From: an uncultured Clostridia bacterium
Lineage (GTDB): Bacteria; Bacillota; Clostridia; Oscillospirales; Ruminococcaceae
Length of the DNA stretch: 51,705 nucleotides
Assembly (NCBI GenBank): GCA_947631265.1
Contig: CANRKQ010000003.1
Span: 1 to 51,705, forward strand
Direction: 5' to 3'
Below are positions 23,693 to 32,995 of the stretch, in pieces (within the stretch, counting starts at the first letter, position 1; each line of letters opens with the position of its first letter). Below the pieces are notes generated by a model. It was not told the origin of the DNA, searched no databases, and worked only from the letters and a program-made list of their open reading frames with translations. The translations under genes and the position numbers were made by a program.

Positions 23693-25060
23693 TTATCCCA
23701 AAACATCAAAAATTTTTATAGCGATATTGCAATATAAAAATACCGAACAGGCGTCAACTATTGTTGAAATAAGCGGCGCAGCCATAATTGCAGGGTCAAA
23801 GTGCAGTTTTTTTGCTATCATAGGAAGAACACAGCCGACGGTTTTGGCAAGTACGACGGTTGCAATGATGGAAAGACCTATGACAAATCCAAGCAGAGCA
23901 GAATTTATATCAGCGTCGTTTCGGTAGACAAACCATATTCTGAAACCGTTCACGGTAGCCAGAATAAAGCTCACCAGAAGAGCTATTCTGAATTCCTTGA
24001 ACATTACCTTAAAGAAATCTTTGAACTCAATTTCGTCAAGAGCCAGACTTCTGATGACGATAGTTGATGATTGAGAACCGCAGTTACCTCCTGTTCCCGT
24101 AAGCATAGGAACAAAAGAAAATAATATAGGAATTGATACCAGAAGATTTTCATAGTGGTTTATCACAGCGCCCGAAAGTGTAGCGGAAAGCATAAGAAAT
24201 AAAAGCCAAGGTATTCTGCTTTTTGCGTGTGAGAAAACCGATGTGTTGAAATATGATTCGTCTGTAGGAGATATACCTGCCATCTTGTGAATATCTTCGG
24301 TTGTCTCTTCGTGGATAACATCGATAATATCGTCAACTGTTATTATTCCGACAATTCTGTTTTCGTTGTCAACTACAGGAATAGCCATAAGGTCGTAGTT
24401 GCGTATGGTGTTTGCGACTTCTTCCTGGTCATCACGGGTATTGACATATATTATGTTGGTATCCATAATATCTTCTATCTTTGTATCTTCGTCTGCTGTT
24501 ATTAGGTCAAGCAGCTCTACTGTTCCTATTAACTTTCTGAACTCGGTCACATAACAGGTGTATATGGTTTCCTTTACAACGCCTACCTGTCTTATTTTTT
24601 TCATAGCCTCGGCAACAGTCATATCCTTCGCAAAGAAAACATACTCGATTGTCATAAGACTTCCTGCGCTGTCGTCGGGGTAGTTTAAGACTTCATTTAT
24701 TCTCTTTCTGGTCTGAGAATCGGTGTTCTTCAGAATTCTCGATACGACGTTTGCCGGCATTTCTTCAATTAGGTCTACTGTATCGTCAAGGAAAAGCTCA
24801 TCTAATACTCTTCGCAGCTCGTTTTCTGAGAATGAGTTTATAAGCTTTTCCTGAATCTCACCCGGCAGATATGAAAATACTTCCGAGGCGTTATCCTTGG
24901 GTAGTATTCTGAATACAAGAGTTATATCCATATCGTCTATTTCTTCCATTAGCAACGCAACGTCATATGGATTCTGATCTTTTAAAAAAGCTTTAAGCTT
25001 TGTATACTGCTTTTTTTCAATAAATTCTATTGCAGTTTCCTGAATTGTTTTTTCCTCCAT
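23693..25060 (-). CDS. mgtE: Magnesium transporter MgtE
   Basis: Mg2+ channel of the inner membrane, gated by cytoplasmic Mg2+. The acidic N domain (about 5-130; DAVDLIEEMP-like segments) is followed by two CBS domains (about 135-255) and five membrane helices (about 285-455). The pore motif region reads PMLTGTGGNCGSQSST near 325. The ATG at 25060 is chosen because AGGAGG is 8 nt upstream; the ATG two codons earlier is only 2 nt from the SD. 455 aa is normal length. An M-box riboswitch lies 255 nt upstream. Confidence 0.95.
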   Translation of the reverse strand: MEEKTIQETAIEFIEKKQYTKLKAFLKDQNPYDVALLMEEIDDMDITLVFRILPKDNASEVFSYLPGEIQEKLINSFSENELRRVLDELFLDDTVDLIEEMPANVVSRILKNTDSQTRKRINEVLNYPDDSAGSLMTIEYVFFAKDMTVAEAMKKIRQVGVVKETIYTCYVTEFRKLIGTVELLDLITADEDTKIEDIMDTNIIYVNTRDDQEEVANTIRNYDLMAIPVVDNENRIVGIITVDDIIDVIHEETTEDIHKMAGISPTDESYFNTSVFSHAKSRIPWLLFLMLSATLSGAVINHYENLLVSIPILFSFVPMLTGTGGNCGSQSSTIVIRSLALDEIEFKDFFKVMFKEFRIALLVSFILATVNGFRIWFVYRNDADINSALLGFVIGLSIIATVVLAKTVGCVLPMIAKKLHFDPAIMAAPLISTIVDACSVFLYCNIAIKIFDVLG

Positions 25061-25108
25061 CGGCATATCCTCCTTTTATCAGCATTTGTCAGGATAGCCG
25101 GAGCTACT

Positions 25109-25198
25109 TTATATTACATCATAGACAGCTAAAGTCTGTGACAGAATTATAAGCAACGCTCGCGGCTTTGAAGTTTTATTTGTACTTTCGCTGTCCAT
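25109..25198 (-). CDS. Putative 29-residue leader peptide between M-box and mgtE
   Basis: Frame MDSESTNKTSKPRALLIIL and ten further residues to the stop. GGGAGA lies 7 nt before the ATG. It sits between the Mg2+ riboswitch and mgtE and ends about 50 nt before the mgtE start. A 26-codon frame in another phase overlaps it (from about 25226) behind AGGAT. A regulatory leader peptide is possible; chance is not excluded. Confidence 0.35.
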   Translation of the reverse strand: MDSESTNKTSKPRALLIILSQTLAVYDVI

Positions 25199-25314
25199 AA
25201 TTTCATCTCCCTATGTTTTAATTGCATAAAAATAATCCTCGTCATAGGCGCTGCAGGAATGCTTTAGACCAAATCAGAAGATTAGAATACACTGTATTTT
25301 GTGTTATAATATTC

Positions 25315-25492
25315 AAAATGGCTATAGACGTTCAAGCTTCAGCTTCGCAGGGCGTAGATTTATTGCTTTGGAACTGCATTAGGTTATGCCTTGTATTCGA
25401 CATAGCCTGTTGACCAACTGATAGTGTCTCCACCATTTCGCGGCAGCGTTCCGTATCCCTGTGGTAGCCTCACCTACCGAATTATTTACTTC
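25315..25492 (-). promoter_or_regulatory. M-box (ykoK) magnesium riboswitch
   Basis: On the minus strand the conserved series is visible: GGTAGGTGAGGCTACC, then GGGATACGG, CGCTGCCGC, GGTCAACAGGC, AAGGCATAACCTAATGCAG, and AAGCTGAAGCTT near 25330. This is the Mg2+-sensing M-box found before mgtE and mgtA genes. High Mg2+ should lower mgtE expression. I could not identify the terminator it controls with confidence in 25200-25315. Confidence 0.92.
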
Positions 25493-25498
25493 TATAAT

Positions 25499-25527
25499 AT
25501 TATATGATGATTTTATCTGTTTGTCAA
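25499..25527 (-). promoter_or_regulatory. Sigma-A promoter of the M-box/mgtE transcript
   Basis: Minus strand: TTGACA (25522-25527), 17 nt, TATAAT (25499-25504), both perfect, just before the riboswitch. Confidence 0.88.
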
Positions 25528-25769
25528 TGCTTTTTGTGCATATAAAAAGAAGTAATAAGTAATAAGCAAGAAATAAGAAATAAGAGATTTAGGCTGCATG
25601 ATGTTTTAAGTATTTATTTGAATTATAATCAAATAATAGATATATGTAATTTGTAAGGAATTTTTAACATATTATTTGTATATGTACAAGTTTGATATTA
25701 TACAGTTATCGGCTGTATAAGCACTTGCCGTATATTGTCTTGAAAATTTCGCTACAAATGCCGTATTTG

Positions 25770-25798
25770 TTGACTTTTATTATATATTGTTGTATAAT
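25770..25798 (+). promoter_or_regulatory. Promoter of the wall-polymer cluster
   Basis: TTGACT (25770-25775), 17 nt, TATAAT (25793-25798), followed by the palindrome CTCGAG. Between 25528 and 25769 I see only AT-rich DNA with short direct repeats (AGTAATA and AGAAATA near 25550-25585). Confidence 0.65.
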
Positions 25799-25897
25799 AC
25801 TCTCGAGTATACTTTAGAAATTTAAGCCAGATTTTCTGTAAAATTTTAAGAAAAAGCAGGTGATGATATTAATTTCTTTTTAAAACAGTTATTTAAA

Positions 25898-27031
25898 ATG
25901 GCTGTTCAGAATATCATTCTGCCGATTGTGTATTTCTTTGCTAAAATAAGACCGATTGAAAAGGGATTGGTGATTTTTGCAGACGCTCATAATGATAAAT
26001 GTCCTGTAAGTATGAGGTGCGTTTCAGACAGAATGAAACGCGATGATGATTTTTCGGTTTTGGAATTTTATCATGACTTTCAACGCTGCGGAAATTTTAA
26101 GAGTTTAAAATACTCAATAGAGTTTATGAGACTTTATGCAAGGGCGGAGTTTGTTTTTATATGTGACAATTTTCTGCCTGTGTCCTCCTGCAAAAAAAGA
26201 AAGGGTACTGTGGTTATTCAGCTTTGGCACGGCTGCGGAGCTTTCAAAAAATTCGGATATGATACAGCAGGGGATATTCCTAAGTATTATAAGGGCAATG
26301 TATATAAAAATTACGATGTAGTCACGGTTTCATCAGATGAATGTATAAAGCATTTTGCAAGCGCAATGAGGCTTGATAAAAAAGTTTTCAAGCCAATAGG
26401 GGTAAGCCGCACGGATTTTTATTTTGACAATAGCTTAAAAGAAAAGTCAAAAGAAAAATTTTTCAGGGAAAACCCGAGTGCGAGAGGTAAGAGGGTTGCT
26501 TTGTGGGCGCCTACTTTCCGAGGAAATCCGGGCAATCCGTATCAGGCGGGAGATAAGGCTGTGGCGAGGCTTGCAAAGGAGCTTTTAAGCACCGGGGAGT
26601 GGTATTTTGTAACAAAGCTGCACCCTCATATGAAAATGGAAAAGACCGACTTTATACAGACAGCGTCGGATATTCCTACGGAAATGATTTTTCCCTGTGC
26701 TGATTTACTTATAACCGATTATTCTTCAGTTATATTTGAATACGCATTGCATAGAAAACCGATATTAATTTTTGCGCCCGATATAGAGAAATACAAGTCG
26801 GAGAGGGGCTTTTATCTTGATATTGAGACCTTGCCGGCTAAAATCGTCACAGATGCGGACGATCTGACTGTCAAGACCGTTGAAGACGCCATAACAGAGT
26901 TTGATGAAAATAAAACAAATCGATTTTTGGAAAAGTATATGATTTCGTGTGACGGAAGTTCAACGGATAGAATAATAGAATATGTCAGAGAATTAAAAAC
27001 AAAAAGAAAAATAAGGAGGACATCAAAATGA
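25898..27031 (+). CDS. CDP-glycerol/ribitol-type polyol-phosphate transferase 1
   Basis: Adds glycerol- or ribitol-phosphate from a CDP-alditol to a growing wall polymer at the inner membrane face. The TagF/TarL-type domain fills the protein. Motifs: QLWHGCGAFKKFGY (WHG histidine), GVSRTDFYF, APTFRGNP, KLHPHMKM (second histidine) and ITDYSSVIFEYA. No SD precedes this ATG. The frame is open upstream, and AGGTGA stands just before an ATT at 25868, which would add INFFLKQLFK, so initiation at ATT is likely. The stop overlaps the tarI start by 4 nt (ATGA). First gene of the cluster. Confidence 0.88.
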   Translation: MAVQNIILPIVYFFAKIRPIEKGLVIFADAHNDKCPVSMRCVSDRMKRDDDFSVLEFYHDFQRCGNFKSLKYSIEFMRLYARAEFVFICDNFLPVSSCKKRKGTVVIQLWHGCGAFKKFGYDTAGDIPKYYKGNVYKNYDVVTVSSDECIKHFASAMRLDKKVFKPIGVSRTDFYFDNSLKEKSKEKFFRENPSARGKRVALWAPTFRGNPGNPYQAGDKAVARLAKELLSTGEWYFVTKLHPHMKMEKTDFIQTASDIPTEMIFPCADLLITDYSSVIFEYALHRKPILIFAPDIEKYKSERGFYLDIETLPAKIVTDADDLTVKTVEDAITEFDENKTNRFLEKYMISCDGSSTDRIIEYVRELKTKRKIRRTSK

Positions 27032-27741
27032 AGAATGTTTACGGAGTAGTTCTTGCCGGCGGAAAGGGTACAAGAATGGGCAATGTTGAAAAGCCTAAGC
27101 AGTTTATGGAAATCGGCGGCAAGCCTATTATTATTCATACTATTGAGAAGTTTGTTGTTTGTCAGGAATTTGATAAGGTTCTGGTTCTTTCACCAAAGCA
27201 ATGGGTTAATCATACTCAGGATTTGATAAAGAAGTTTATACCCTGCTGTGACAACGTAGTTGTTTTAGAGGGCGGTTCAACAAGAAACGAAACAATAATG
27301 AACTCTATTGAATATATAGACGAACAGGGCTGCTTAAACGAGGAAACTATTATAGTTACTCACGACTCGGTAAGACCTTTTGTGACCCACAGAATTTTAG
27401 AGGAGAATGTAAAGTACGCAAAGGAGTACGGCGCTTGCGATACTGTCATTCCTGCAACCGATACGATAGTTGAGAGCACGGACAATAGTTTGATAAGCAA
27501 TATTCCCGACCGTTCAAAAATGTATCAGGGACAAACTCCGCAGACCTTTAAAGCCCAGATGCTTAGGGAGCTTTATAACTCTCTTACCGAAGAAGAAAAG
27601 ACAGTGCTTACCGACGCTTGCAAGATTTTGGTTCTGAAGGGCAAGAAAATTCACCTGGTTGACGGAGAGGTATTTAACATAAAGATTACCTATCCGTATG
27701 ATCTTCGCGTTGCCGAGTCTTTGTTAGGAGGCGAGAAGTAA
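27028..27741 (+). CDS. tarI: Ribitol-5-phosphate cytidylyltransferase
   Basis: Makes CDP-ribitol from CTP and ribitol-5-phosphate. 237 residues of the IspD-like family, with LAGGKGTRMG (residues 9-18), EKPKQF, the THDSVRPFV motif and NIKITYPYDL near the end. Pairing with tarJ directly downstream separates it from true ispD. AGGAGG lies 8 nt upstream. It overlaps the previous gene and ends 1 nt before tarJ, so translation is probably coupled. Confidence 0.93.
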   Translation: MKNVYGVVLAGGKGTRMGNVEKPKQFMEIGGKPIIIHTIEKFVVCQEFDKVLVLSPKQWVNHTQDLIKKFIPCCDNVVVLEGGSTRNETIMNSIEYIDEQGCLNEETIIVTHDSVRPFVTHRILEENVKYAKEYGACDTVIPATDTIVESTDNSLISNIPDRSKMYQGQTPQTFKAQMLRELYNSLTEEEKTVLTDACKILVLKGKKIHLVDGEVFNIKITYPYDLRVAESLLGGEK

Positions 27742-27742
27742 T

Positions 27743-28768
27743 ATGCTTAATACAGTTTATCAGCTAAAAAAACCCAGACAGCTCGATATATTATTTAAGG
27801 ATATTACACTCGATGATAAGCACGTTATAGTAAGACCTACGCACTTGTCGATTTGTAATGCTGACCAAAGATATTATCAGGGAACAAGAAGTGAAGAAGT
27901 TTTATCAAAGAAACTTCCTATGGCGCTTATACACGAGGGAATAGGAAAGGTAGTTTACGATCCAACAGGAACATTCAGCTGCGGCGACGAGGTTGTTATG
28001 ATACCCAATGTTCCCCAAGAGGTGGACGAAATCATTGCGGAGAATTATTTACGTTCAAGTAAATTCAGAGGCAGCGGATTTGACGGCTTTTTGCAGGAAT
28101 ATGTTAAGACAACGGCAGACAGGCTTGTTCTTCTTCCGCAGGGGATAAATAAAACAGTCGCCGCTTTTACAGAAATCGTAAGCGTAAGCTATCACGCAAT
28201 AGACAGGTTTTATAGGTTTTCTCACAAGAGAAGAAATAGTATCGGCGTATGGGGAGACGGCAATCTGGGGTACATTACCTCACTGCTTTTGAAGAGTCTT
28301 CATCCTGAAGTAAAGCTGTATGTTTTCGGAATAGACGAGTCTAAGATGAACGACTTTACGTTTGTTGACGGGGCGTATCATATAGGCAGGATCCCTGACG
28401 ATTTGAAACTTGACCACGCATTTGAATGTGTGGGCGGAGGAGCCGCTCACAGAGCAATAAATCAGATTATTGATTATATAAATCCCGAGGGAACTATTTC
28501 TATTCTGGGAGTTTCTGAGGATCTGGCTCCGATAAACACAAGAATGATACTTGAAAAGGGTCTGATAGTCTTCGGCAGCTCAAGGAGCGGAAGAAAAGAC
28601 TTTGTAGGGCTTATCGAGCTTTATAAAGAAAAGCCGGAGGTAGTGGCTTATCTTGAAAACATCGTCGGAACGGTTATAAAAGTCCGTGATGTAAAAGATA
28701 TAGCTTATGCGTTTGAAACAGATATTCACAAGCTTATCGGAAAGACGGTCATGGTCTGGGATAAGTAG
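27743..28768 (+). CDS. tarJ: Ribulose-5-phosphate reductase (zinc alcohol dehydrogenase family)
   Basis: Reduces ribulose-5-phosphate to ribitol-5-phosphate with NADPH, feeding TarI. 341 residues. The N-terminal GroES-like domain has HLSICNADQRYYQG and ALIHEGIGKVV; the Rossmann segment has GVWGDGNLGY near 170. The tarIJ pair is the standard CDP-ribitol module. GGAGGCGAG lies upstream of the ATG. Confident from family and context. Confidence 0.93.
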   Translation: MLNTVYQLKKPRQLDILFKDITLDDKHVIVRPTHLSICNADQRYYQGTRSEEVLSKKLPMALIHEGIGKVVYDPTGTFSCGDEVVMIPNVPQEVDEIIAENYLRSSKFRGSGFDGFLQEYVKTTADRLVLLPQGINKTVAAFTEIVSVSYHAIDRFYRFSHKRRNSIGVWGDGNLGYITSLLLKSLHPEVKLYVFGIDESKMNDFTFVDGAYHIGRIPDDLKLDHAFECVGGGAAHRAINQIIDYINPEGTISILGVSEDLAPINTRMILEKGLIVFGSSRSGRKDFVGLIELYKEKPEVVAYLENIVGTVIKVRDVKDIAYAFETDIHKLIGKTVMVWDK

Positions 28769-28807
28769 GGGAGTATTAGGGTAAATATCAGAACAGGATT
28801 ACAATTT

Positions 28808-30001
28808 ATGACTATAACAAAATATTTAGTTAAAATCAATAAAAAAGTTGTTTCCCGTATTTATAAATTCGCTACGCTGAGGGTTATTTATCCGCTTGTA
28901 TATAATTTATACAGAAGAAAGCCAGTCGATGATAAAAAGGTTTTGCTGATAGAGGTTCGTTCACTAAGCCTTACTGACAGTTATGCTGTGCTTGAAAGAA
29001 AACTTAAAGAGCGAAATGACATAAAGATTTCTTATCAGTTTCTAGGCGAAACCATATTAGGGGTATTCGGCTGTTTGAAAAGGCGTCTTGTATGTGTAAA
29101 GGATCTTGCAACGGCAAAGGCAGCCTTTATAACGGACGCTTGTCAGATAACAAGCTGCGTAAATTTAAGAGAAGAAACTAAGCTCATTCAGATATGGCAC
29201 GCCTGCGGAGCATTTAAAAAGTTTGGCTTTTCAACAGCGCTTTTAAAATTCGGCGAAACCGAAAAAAAGATGCTTAAATACCCGTATTACAAAAACATTT
29301 CATATGTTACGGTATCCAGTCCCGAGGTGGTATGGGCGTATGAGGAGGCAATGGGCAGCAAACACTTTAACAGCAAGGTTTTGCCCGTTGGGGTCTCAAG
29401 AACCGATTTGTTTTTTGAAGATGAATTTTTAAACAGCGCAAGAGAAAGAGTATATACTGCTTTTCCTAAAGCACGCGGTAAGAAGGTCATTCTATACGCA
29501 CCTACCTTCAGGGGAAGGGTAAGGCGCGCATCTACGGGAATGGTTGATATAGAAAAGTTCTGTGAAGCTTTAAGCGACGAGTATGTTCTGATAATAAAGC
29601 ATCATCCGTATGTTAAGAATCCTCCTTCTATAGATGAAAAATACAAGGATTTTGCATCTGACCTGTCAGATGATGCCGATATAGAAGATCTACTATGCGC
29701 AGCCGATATTTGCATTTCCGATTATTCATCACTTGTTTTTGAGTACTCTTTGTTTGAGAGACCGCTTATATTTTTCGCTTATGATATAGATGATTACAAC
29801 GACTGGCGTGGATTTTATTATGATTATGATAAGCTTACTCCCGGACCGGTTTTCACAAAAAATGAGGAAATTATAGATTATATAAAAAATATTGATGAGC
29901 GGTTTGACAAACAGAGAATCATTGAATTCAGAGAAAAATTTATGAGCGCCTGCGACGGTAACGCCACAGAAAGAATAATTGATCTTGCGCTTGAAGATTA
30001 A
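28808..30001 (+). CDS. Polyol-phosphate transferase 2 (TarL/TagF family)
   Basis: 397 residues. Likely a poly(ribitol-phosphate) primase or polymerase acting on the lipid-linked polymer at the membrane. Motifs: QIWHACGAFKKFGF, GVSRTDLFF, APTFRGRVRR, KHHPYVKN and CISDYSSLVFEYSLFERP. The C-terminal ~100 residues are close to those of the next gene, indicating a tandem duplication. A basic amphipathic N-terminus (about 1-40) could contact the membrane. AGGA precedes the ATG by about 9 nt. Substrate preference (ribitol over glycerol) is inferred from tarIJ. Confidence 0.88.
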   Translation: MTITKYLVKINKKVVSRIYKFATLRVIYPLVYNLYRRKPVDDKKVLLIEVRSLSLTDSYAVLERKLKERNDIKISYQFLGETILGVFGCLKRRLVCVKDLATAKAAFITDACQITSCVNLREETKLIQIWHACGAFKKFGFSTALLKFGETEKKMLKYPYYKNISYVTVSSPEVVWAYEEAMGSKHFNSKVLPVGVSRTDLFFEDEFLNSARERVYTAFPKARGKKVILYAPTFRGRVRRASTGMVDIEKFCEALSDEYVLIIKHHPYVKNPPSIDEKYKDFASDLSDDADIEDLLCAADICISDYSSLVFEYSLFERPLIFFAYDIDDYNDWRGFYYDYDKLTPGPVFTKNEEIIDYIKNIDERFDKQRIIEFREKFMSACDGNATERIIDLALED

Positions 30002-30036
30002 ATTTGCAGAACATAAAATTTAAGGAGTTTAGTAAA

Positions 30037-31341
30037 ATGAGCTTTATAAAGAGTATTATCAGGGCGTTAAGGCTTAATCATCTTTGGTGGAAGATAAAAA
30101 AAATCTTTCTGATAAAGCTGATAATTAATTTTTTAAAAAAAGTGAAAAAAAGAATAAGAAAAATAAGAAATGAAAAGCATATGAAGAAGTTTCTGCATCA
30201 CACGCTGCCTGACGCATACGAAAGCTGTATGGATATGCCTGTTGATGAAAAAAAAGTAGTTTTTTTAGAGCCAAGATATAATTCTTTATCAAACAGCTTT
30301 CTTGAGGTTTATAATACTCTTGAAAAAAATTACAATTTCGATTTAAAGATATGTTTGCTGAGAGATGTTTTTGTTTCAAGAGATGAATATGAGCAAAATT
30401 GCATAGATATGGTAAAGGAGGTCGCAACGGCTAAGTATGTTTTCTTAGATGAGGCGTCAAGACCGTTCAGTTCTTTTAAAAAACGAAAAGAAACTATTGT
30501 AGTTCAGTTATGGCACGGCTGCGGAGCATTTAAGAAGTTTGGGTTTTCTACAGCAGATTTGATTTTCGGTTCTGACCGTGAATCTATGGAAAAGTTTCCG
30601 TTTTATGAAAATCTGAATTATGTAACTGTAAGCTCTCCCGAGGTTATATGGGCGTATGAAGAGGCTATGATGCTTAAGGATAAGGATACGGAGGTAGTTG
30701 CTACCGGAGTATCAAGAACTGATACGTTTTTTAGGGAAAGTACAGTTAAAAGCGCATATGAAAGGCTATATTCTCTTATGCCTTCGGCAAAGGGAAAAAA
30801 GGTTATTTTATACGCTCCGACCTTTAGGGGAAGAGTAAAAAAAGCTAAAACATCTGATGAAATAGACTTAGCAAGATTCAATGATGAATTTTCTGATGAA
30901 TATGTATTTTTATATAAGCATCACCCTATTGTACAGAATCTTCCTGAGGTGCCTGTCGAGTATAATGACTTTGCATCAGATATGACTAACGATATGACTA
31001 TTGACGAGCTTTTATGCGTTGCTGATATTTGTATATCGGACTATTCATCACTTGTGTTCGAGTATTCTCTGTTTGAACGTCCTTTGATTTTCTTTGCTTA
31101 CGATATTGATGAATATCTCGACTGGCGCGGATTCTATTATAATTACGACGAGCTTACACCGGGTCCTGTTTATAAAACAAACGAAGAGATAATAAATTAC
31201 ATTAAGAATATAGATACGATGTTCGACAAGCAGCAGATAATTGATTTTAAGAACAAGTTTATGAGCTCTTGTGACGGACAAGCAACAGATCGTATACTAA
31301 AACTGGCGTTCGGAGATGCTTTAAAGGCTCACAAAAAATAA
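30037..31341 (+). CDS. Polyol-phosphate transferase 3 (TarL/TagF family)
   Basis: 434 residues starting MSFIKSIIRALRL. AAGGAG lies 9 nt upstream; the TTG at 30004 is rejected. Same family and motifs as the preceding gene: QLWHGCGAFKKFGF, GVSRTDTFF, APTFRGRVKK, KHHPIVQN and CISDYSSLVFEYSLFERP. The first ~60 residues are very basic (K/R clusters) and may bind the membrane. Probably arose by duplication of its neighbour and then diverged in the N-terminal half. One copy may prime and the other polymerise. Confidence 0.88.
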   Translation: MSFIKSIIRALRLNHLWWKIKKIFLIKLIINFLKKVKKRIRKIRNEKHMKKFLHHTLPDAYESCMDMPVDEKKVVFLEPRYNSLSNSFLEVYNTLEKNYNFDLKICLLRDVFVSRDEYEQNCIDMVKEVATAKYVFLDEASRPFSSFKKRKETIVVQLWHGCGAFKKFGFSTADLIFGSDRESMEKFPFYENLNYVTVSSPEVIWAYEEAMMLKDKDTEVVATGVSRTDTFFRESTVKSAYERLYSLMPSAKGKKVILYAPTFRGRVKKAKTSDEIDLARFNDEFSDEYVFLYKHHPIVQNLPEVPVEYNDFASDMTNDMTIDELLCVADICISDYSSLVFEYSLFERPLIFFAYDIDEYLDWRGFYYNYDELTPGPVYKTNEEIINYIKNIDTMFDKQQIIDFKNKFMSSCDGQATDRILKLAFGDALKAHKK

Positions 31342-31374
31342 TCTTACTAAAAGTAAAAGACCAAAAACAGGGTA

Positions 31375-31432
31375 TTAACATAGCCCTCTGTAGAAAGAGC
31401 CTTTGCTGTGCAAGGGTATGGTGATTATAATG
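31375..31432 (+). repeat. Dispersed structured repeat, copy R3 (partial)
   Basis: The stretch AGCCTTTGCTGTGCAAGGG (31398-31416) and the following bases to the ATG resemble 43276-43305 of R2. The last 18 nt (31415-31432) are identical to the khpA leader. It provides the SD (GGTGA) of the next gene. Confidence 0.5.
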
Positions 31433-32887
31433 GCAAAAATTTTGATGAGATCCGGTATGTCTCCGTTTGACAATTTTAACCCAAGCAAGGTCATAGTTGA
31501 AAACTCGATCGGAAGTAACTCCGGAAATCTGGTATATGCATACAGTCTTTTTCGTACGCTTATGACAGAGGGTACAGAGATTGATTCAACATATTACCGT
31601 CTTGATTACACCGAAAGGGAAATCAAAAAGATAAACGAAAATTATGACTGCTTTGTAATACCTCTCGCAGATGCTTTCAGAAAAGAATATGTGGATTCTT
31701 TAAAAGCTATCACCAGACTGGTCAGACTTCTTAAAATTCCCGCAATTGTTGTAGGCGTTGGCTTGAGAGCCTCCTTTGAGCCTAAGCTGGAAAATGGCTT
31801 TCCCTTTGATGAGGCAGTAAAGGATTTTATGAATGCGGTTTTAGAAAAGTCGGCAATTGTGGGAGTAAGAGGGCAAATCACGGCGGATTATCTGACTAAG
31901 CTCGGATATATCGAGGGAAAACACCATATGGTTATCGGATGTCCTTCGATGTATATGTTCGGCAGGGATTTGAATATAAGAGATACGAAAATTACAAAGG
32001 ATTCGTTTGTCTGTGTGAATAATTCTTCATTTTCGCCTAAGAATGTTCTGGACTTTATTGAAAGCAGCAGCAGAGAATTTTCAAACGTATATTTTATTCC
32101 GCAACGGTTAAACGAACTGAAAATGACCTATTTCGGAATACCAAATCCGTTAGATAAGGATAAGCCTAATTATCCGCATAACATTGAGCATTACCTATAT
32201 GAACGGGACAGAGTAAGGTTTTTTATAAATTTCAGAGAGTGGAGTAAATTTTTATCCCAAGCGGATTTTTGCTTTGGCGCAAGAATGCATGGGAATATAT
32301 CTTCTGTTCTTTCAGGCACTCCTAGTCTGATCATTCCCAAGGACGCAAGAATGAGGGAAATTGCCGAATATCATAATCTTACGAGAGTGCGATACGGTGA
32401 AATTAATAAAGATACAAGCATATGGGATTTGATTGAAAAGGCTGATTTTAAATCTCCGTGTAAGAACCATCATAAAAACTTTGACAACTACCGTGATTTC
32501 CTTAAAATCAACGGGCTTGAAAATATTTTTGAAAATGAGGATAATCCGGCTGACACTCCTTTTGACATAAAAATTTCAAATACGGAGCTGCAGCCAGTTG
32601 TAACAACATATAATTCCTGCTCAAGGAATGAGGCTGTTATGCGAACCAATGAATTTGTTAAATATTCAAATGGCTCTGTAAGAAGACTTAAAACAAGGCT
32701 TAGTAAAAGAATTGATGCGCAAATTGTTGAAAGAAAAAAGCTCAAGGAGCAGATAAACTATAAAAATAAGATAATAGAGCAAAAAAATAAAATAATAGCC
32801 GATAAAGAAAAGATAATTAATCTTAAAAGCGTCAGATTTGCTTTAAGGGCAAGCAGAATGATAAGAAAATTTAAAATAAATAAATGA
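31430..32887 (+). CDS. Polysaccharide pyruvyl transferase family protein
   Basis: 485 residues starting MAKILMRSGMSPFDNF. Enzymes of this family transfer a pyruvyl ketal from phosphoenolpyruvate to sugars of surface polymers. Visible elements: GNSGNLVYAYS-like N-terminus, VVGVGLRASFEP, GVRGQITADYLTKLGY and FCFGARMHGNISSVLSGTPSLII. A C-terminal basic coiled-coil (about 425-485) carries repeated K-N-K-I-I-E/A units. The start has GGTGA 5 nt upstream; an in-frame start at 31403 is less likely. Its position suggests pyruvylation of the teichoic-acid-like polymer, or of its linkage unit. Confidence 0.87.
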   Translation: MAKILMRSGMSPFDNFNPSKVIVENSIGSNSGNLVYAYSLFRTLMTEGTEIDSTYYRLDYTEREIKKINENYDCFVIPLADAFRKEYVDSLKAITRLVRLLKIPAIVVGVGLRASFEPKLENGFPFDEAVKDFMNAVLEKSAIVGVRGQITADYLTKLGYIEGKHHMVIGCPSMYMFGRDLNIRDTKITKDSFVCVNNSSFSPKNVLDFIESSSREFSNVYFIPQRLNELKMTYFGIPNPLDKDKPNYPHNIEHYLYERDRVRFFINFREWSKFLSQADFCFGARMHGNISSVLSGTPSLIIPKDARMREIAEYHNLTRVRYGEINKDTSIWDLIEKADFKSPCKNHHKNFDNYRDFLKINGLENIFENEDNPADTPFDIKISNTELQPVVTTYNSCSRNEAVMRTNEFVKYSNGSVRRLKTRLSKRIDAQIVERKKLKEQINYKNKIIEQKNKIIADKEKIINLKSVRFALRASRMIRKFKINK

Positions 32888-32995
32888 TCTGAATATCGTA
32901 ACCAAAAAGCAGTATTCTAAAATTATAACTGTGTCCTTTATAATTGCAGCTGCACCGTTTTATTTAATTAGCTTTATTTTGGAGGAGAAATAATA

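Noticed and set aside
25222..25413. Plus-strand frame over the mgtE leader
   Set aside because: It lies antisense to the M-box riboswitch, which fully explains the conserved sequence.
27028..27741. Assignment as ispD of the isoprenoid pathway
   Set aside because: The family is shared, but overlap with a polyol-phosphate transferase and direct linkage to tarJ support tarI.
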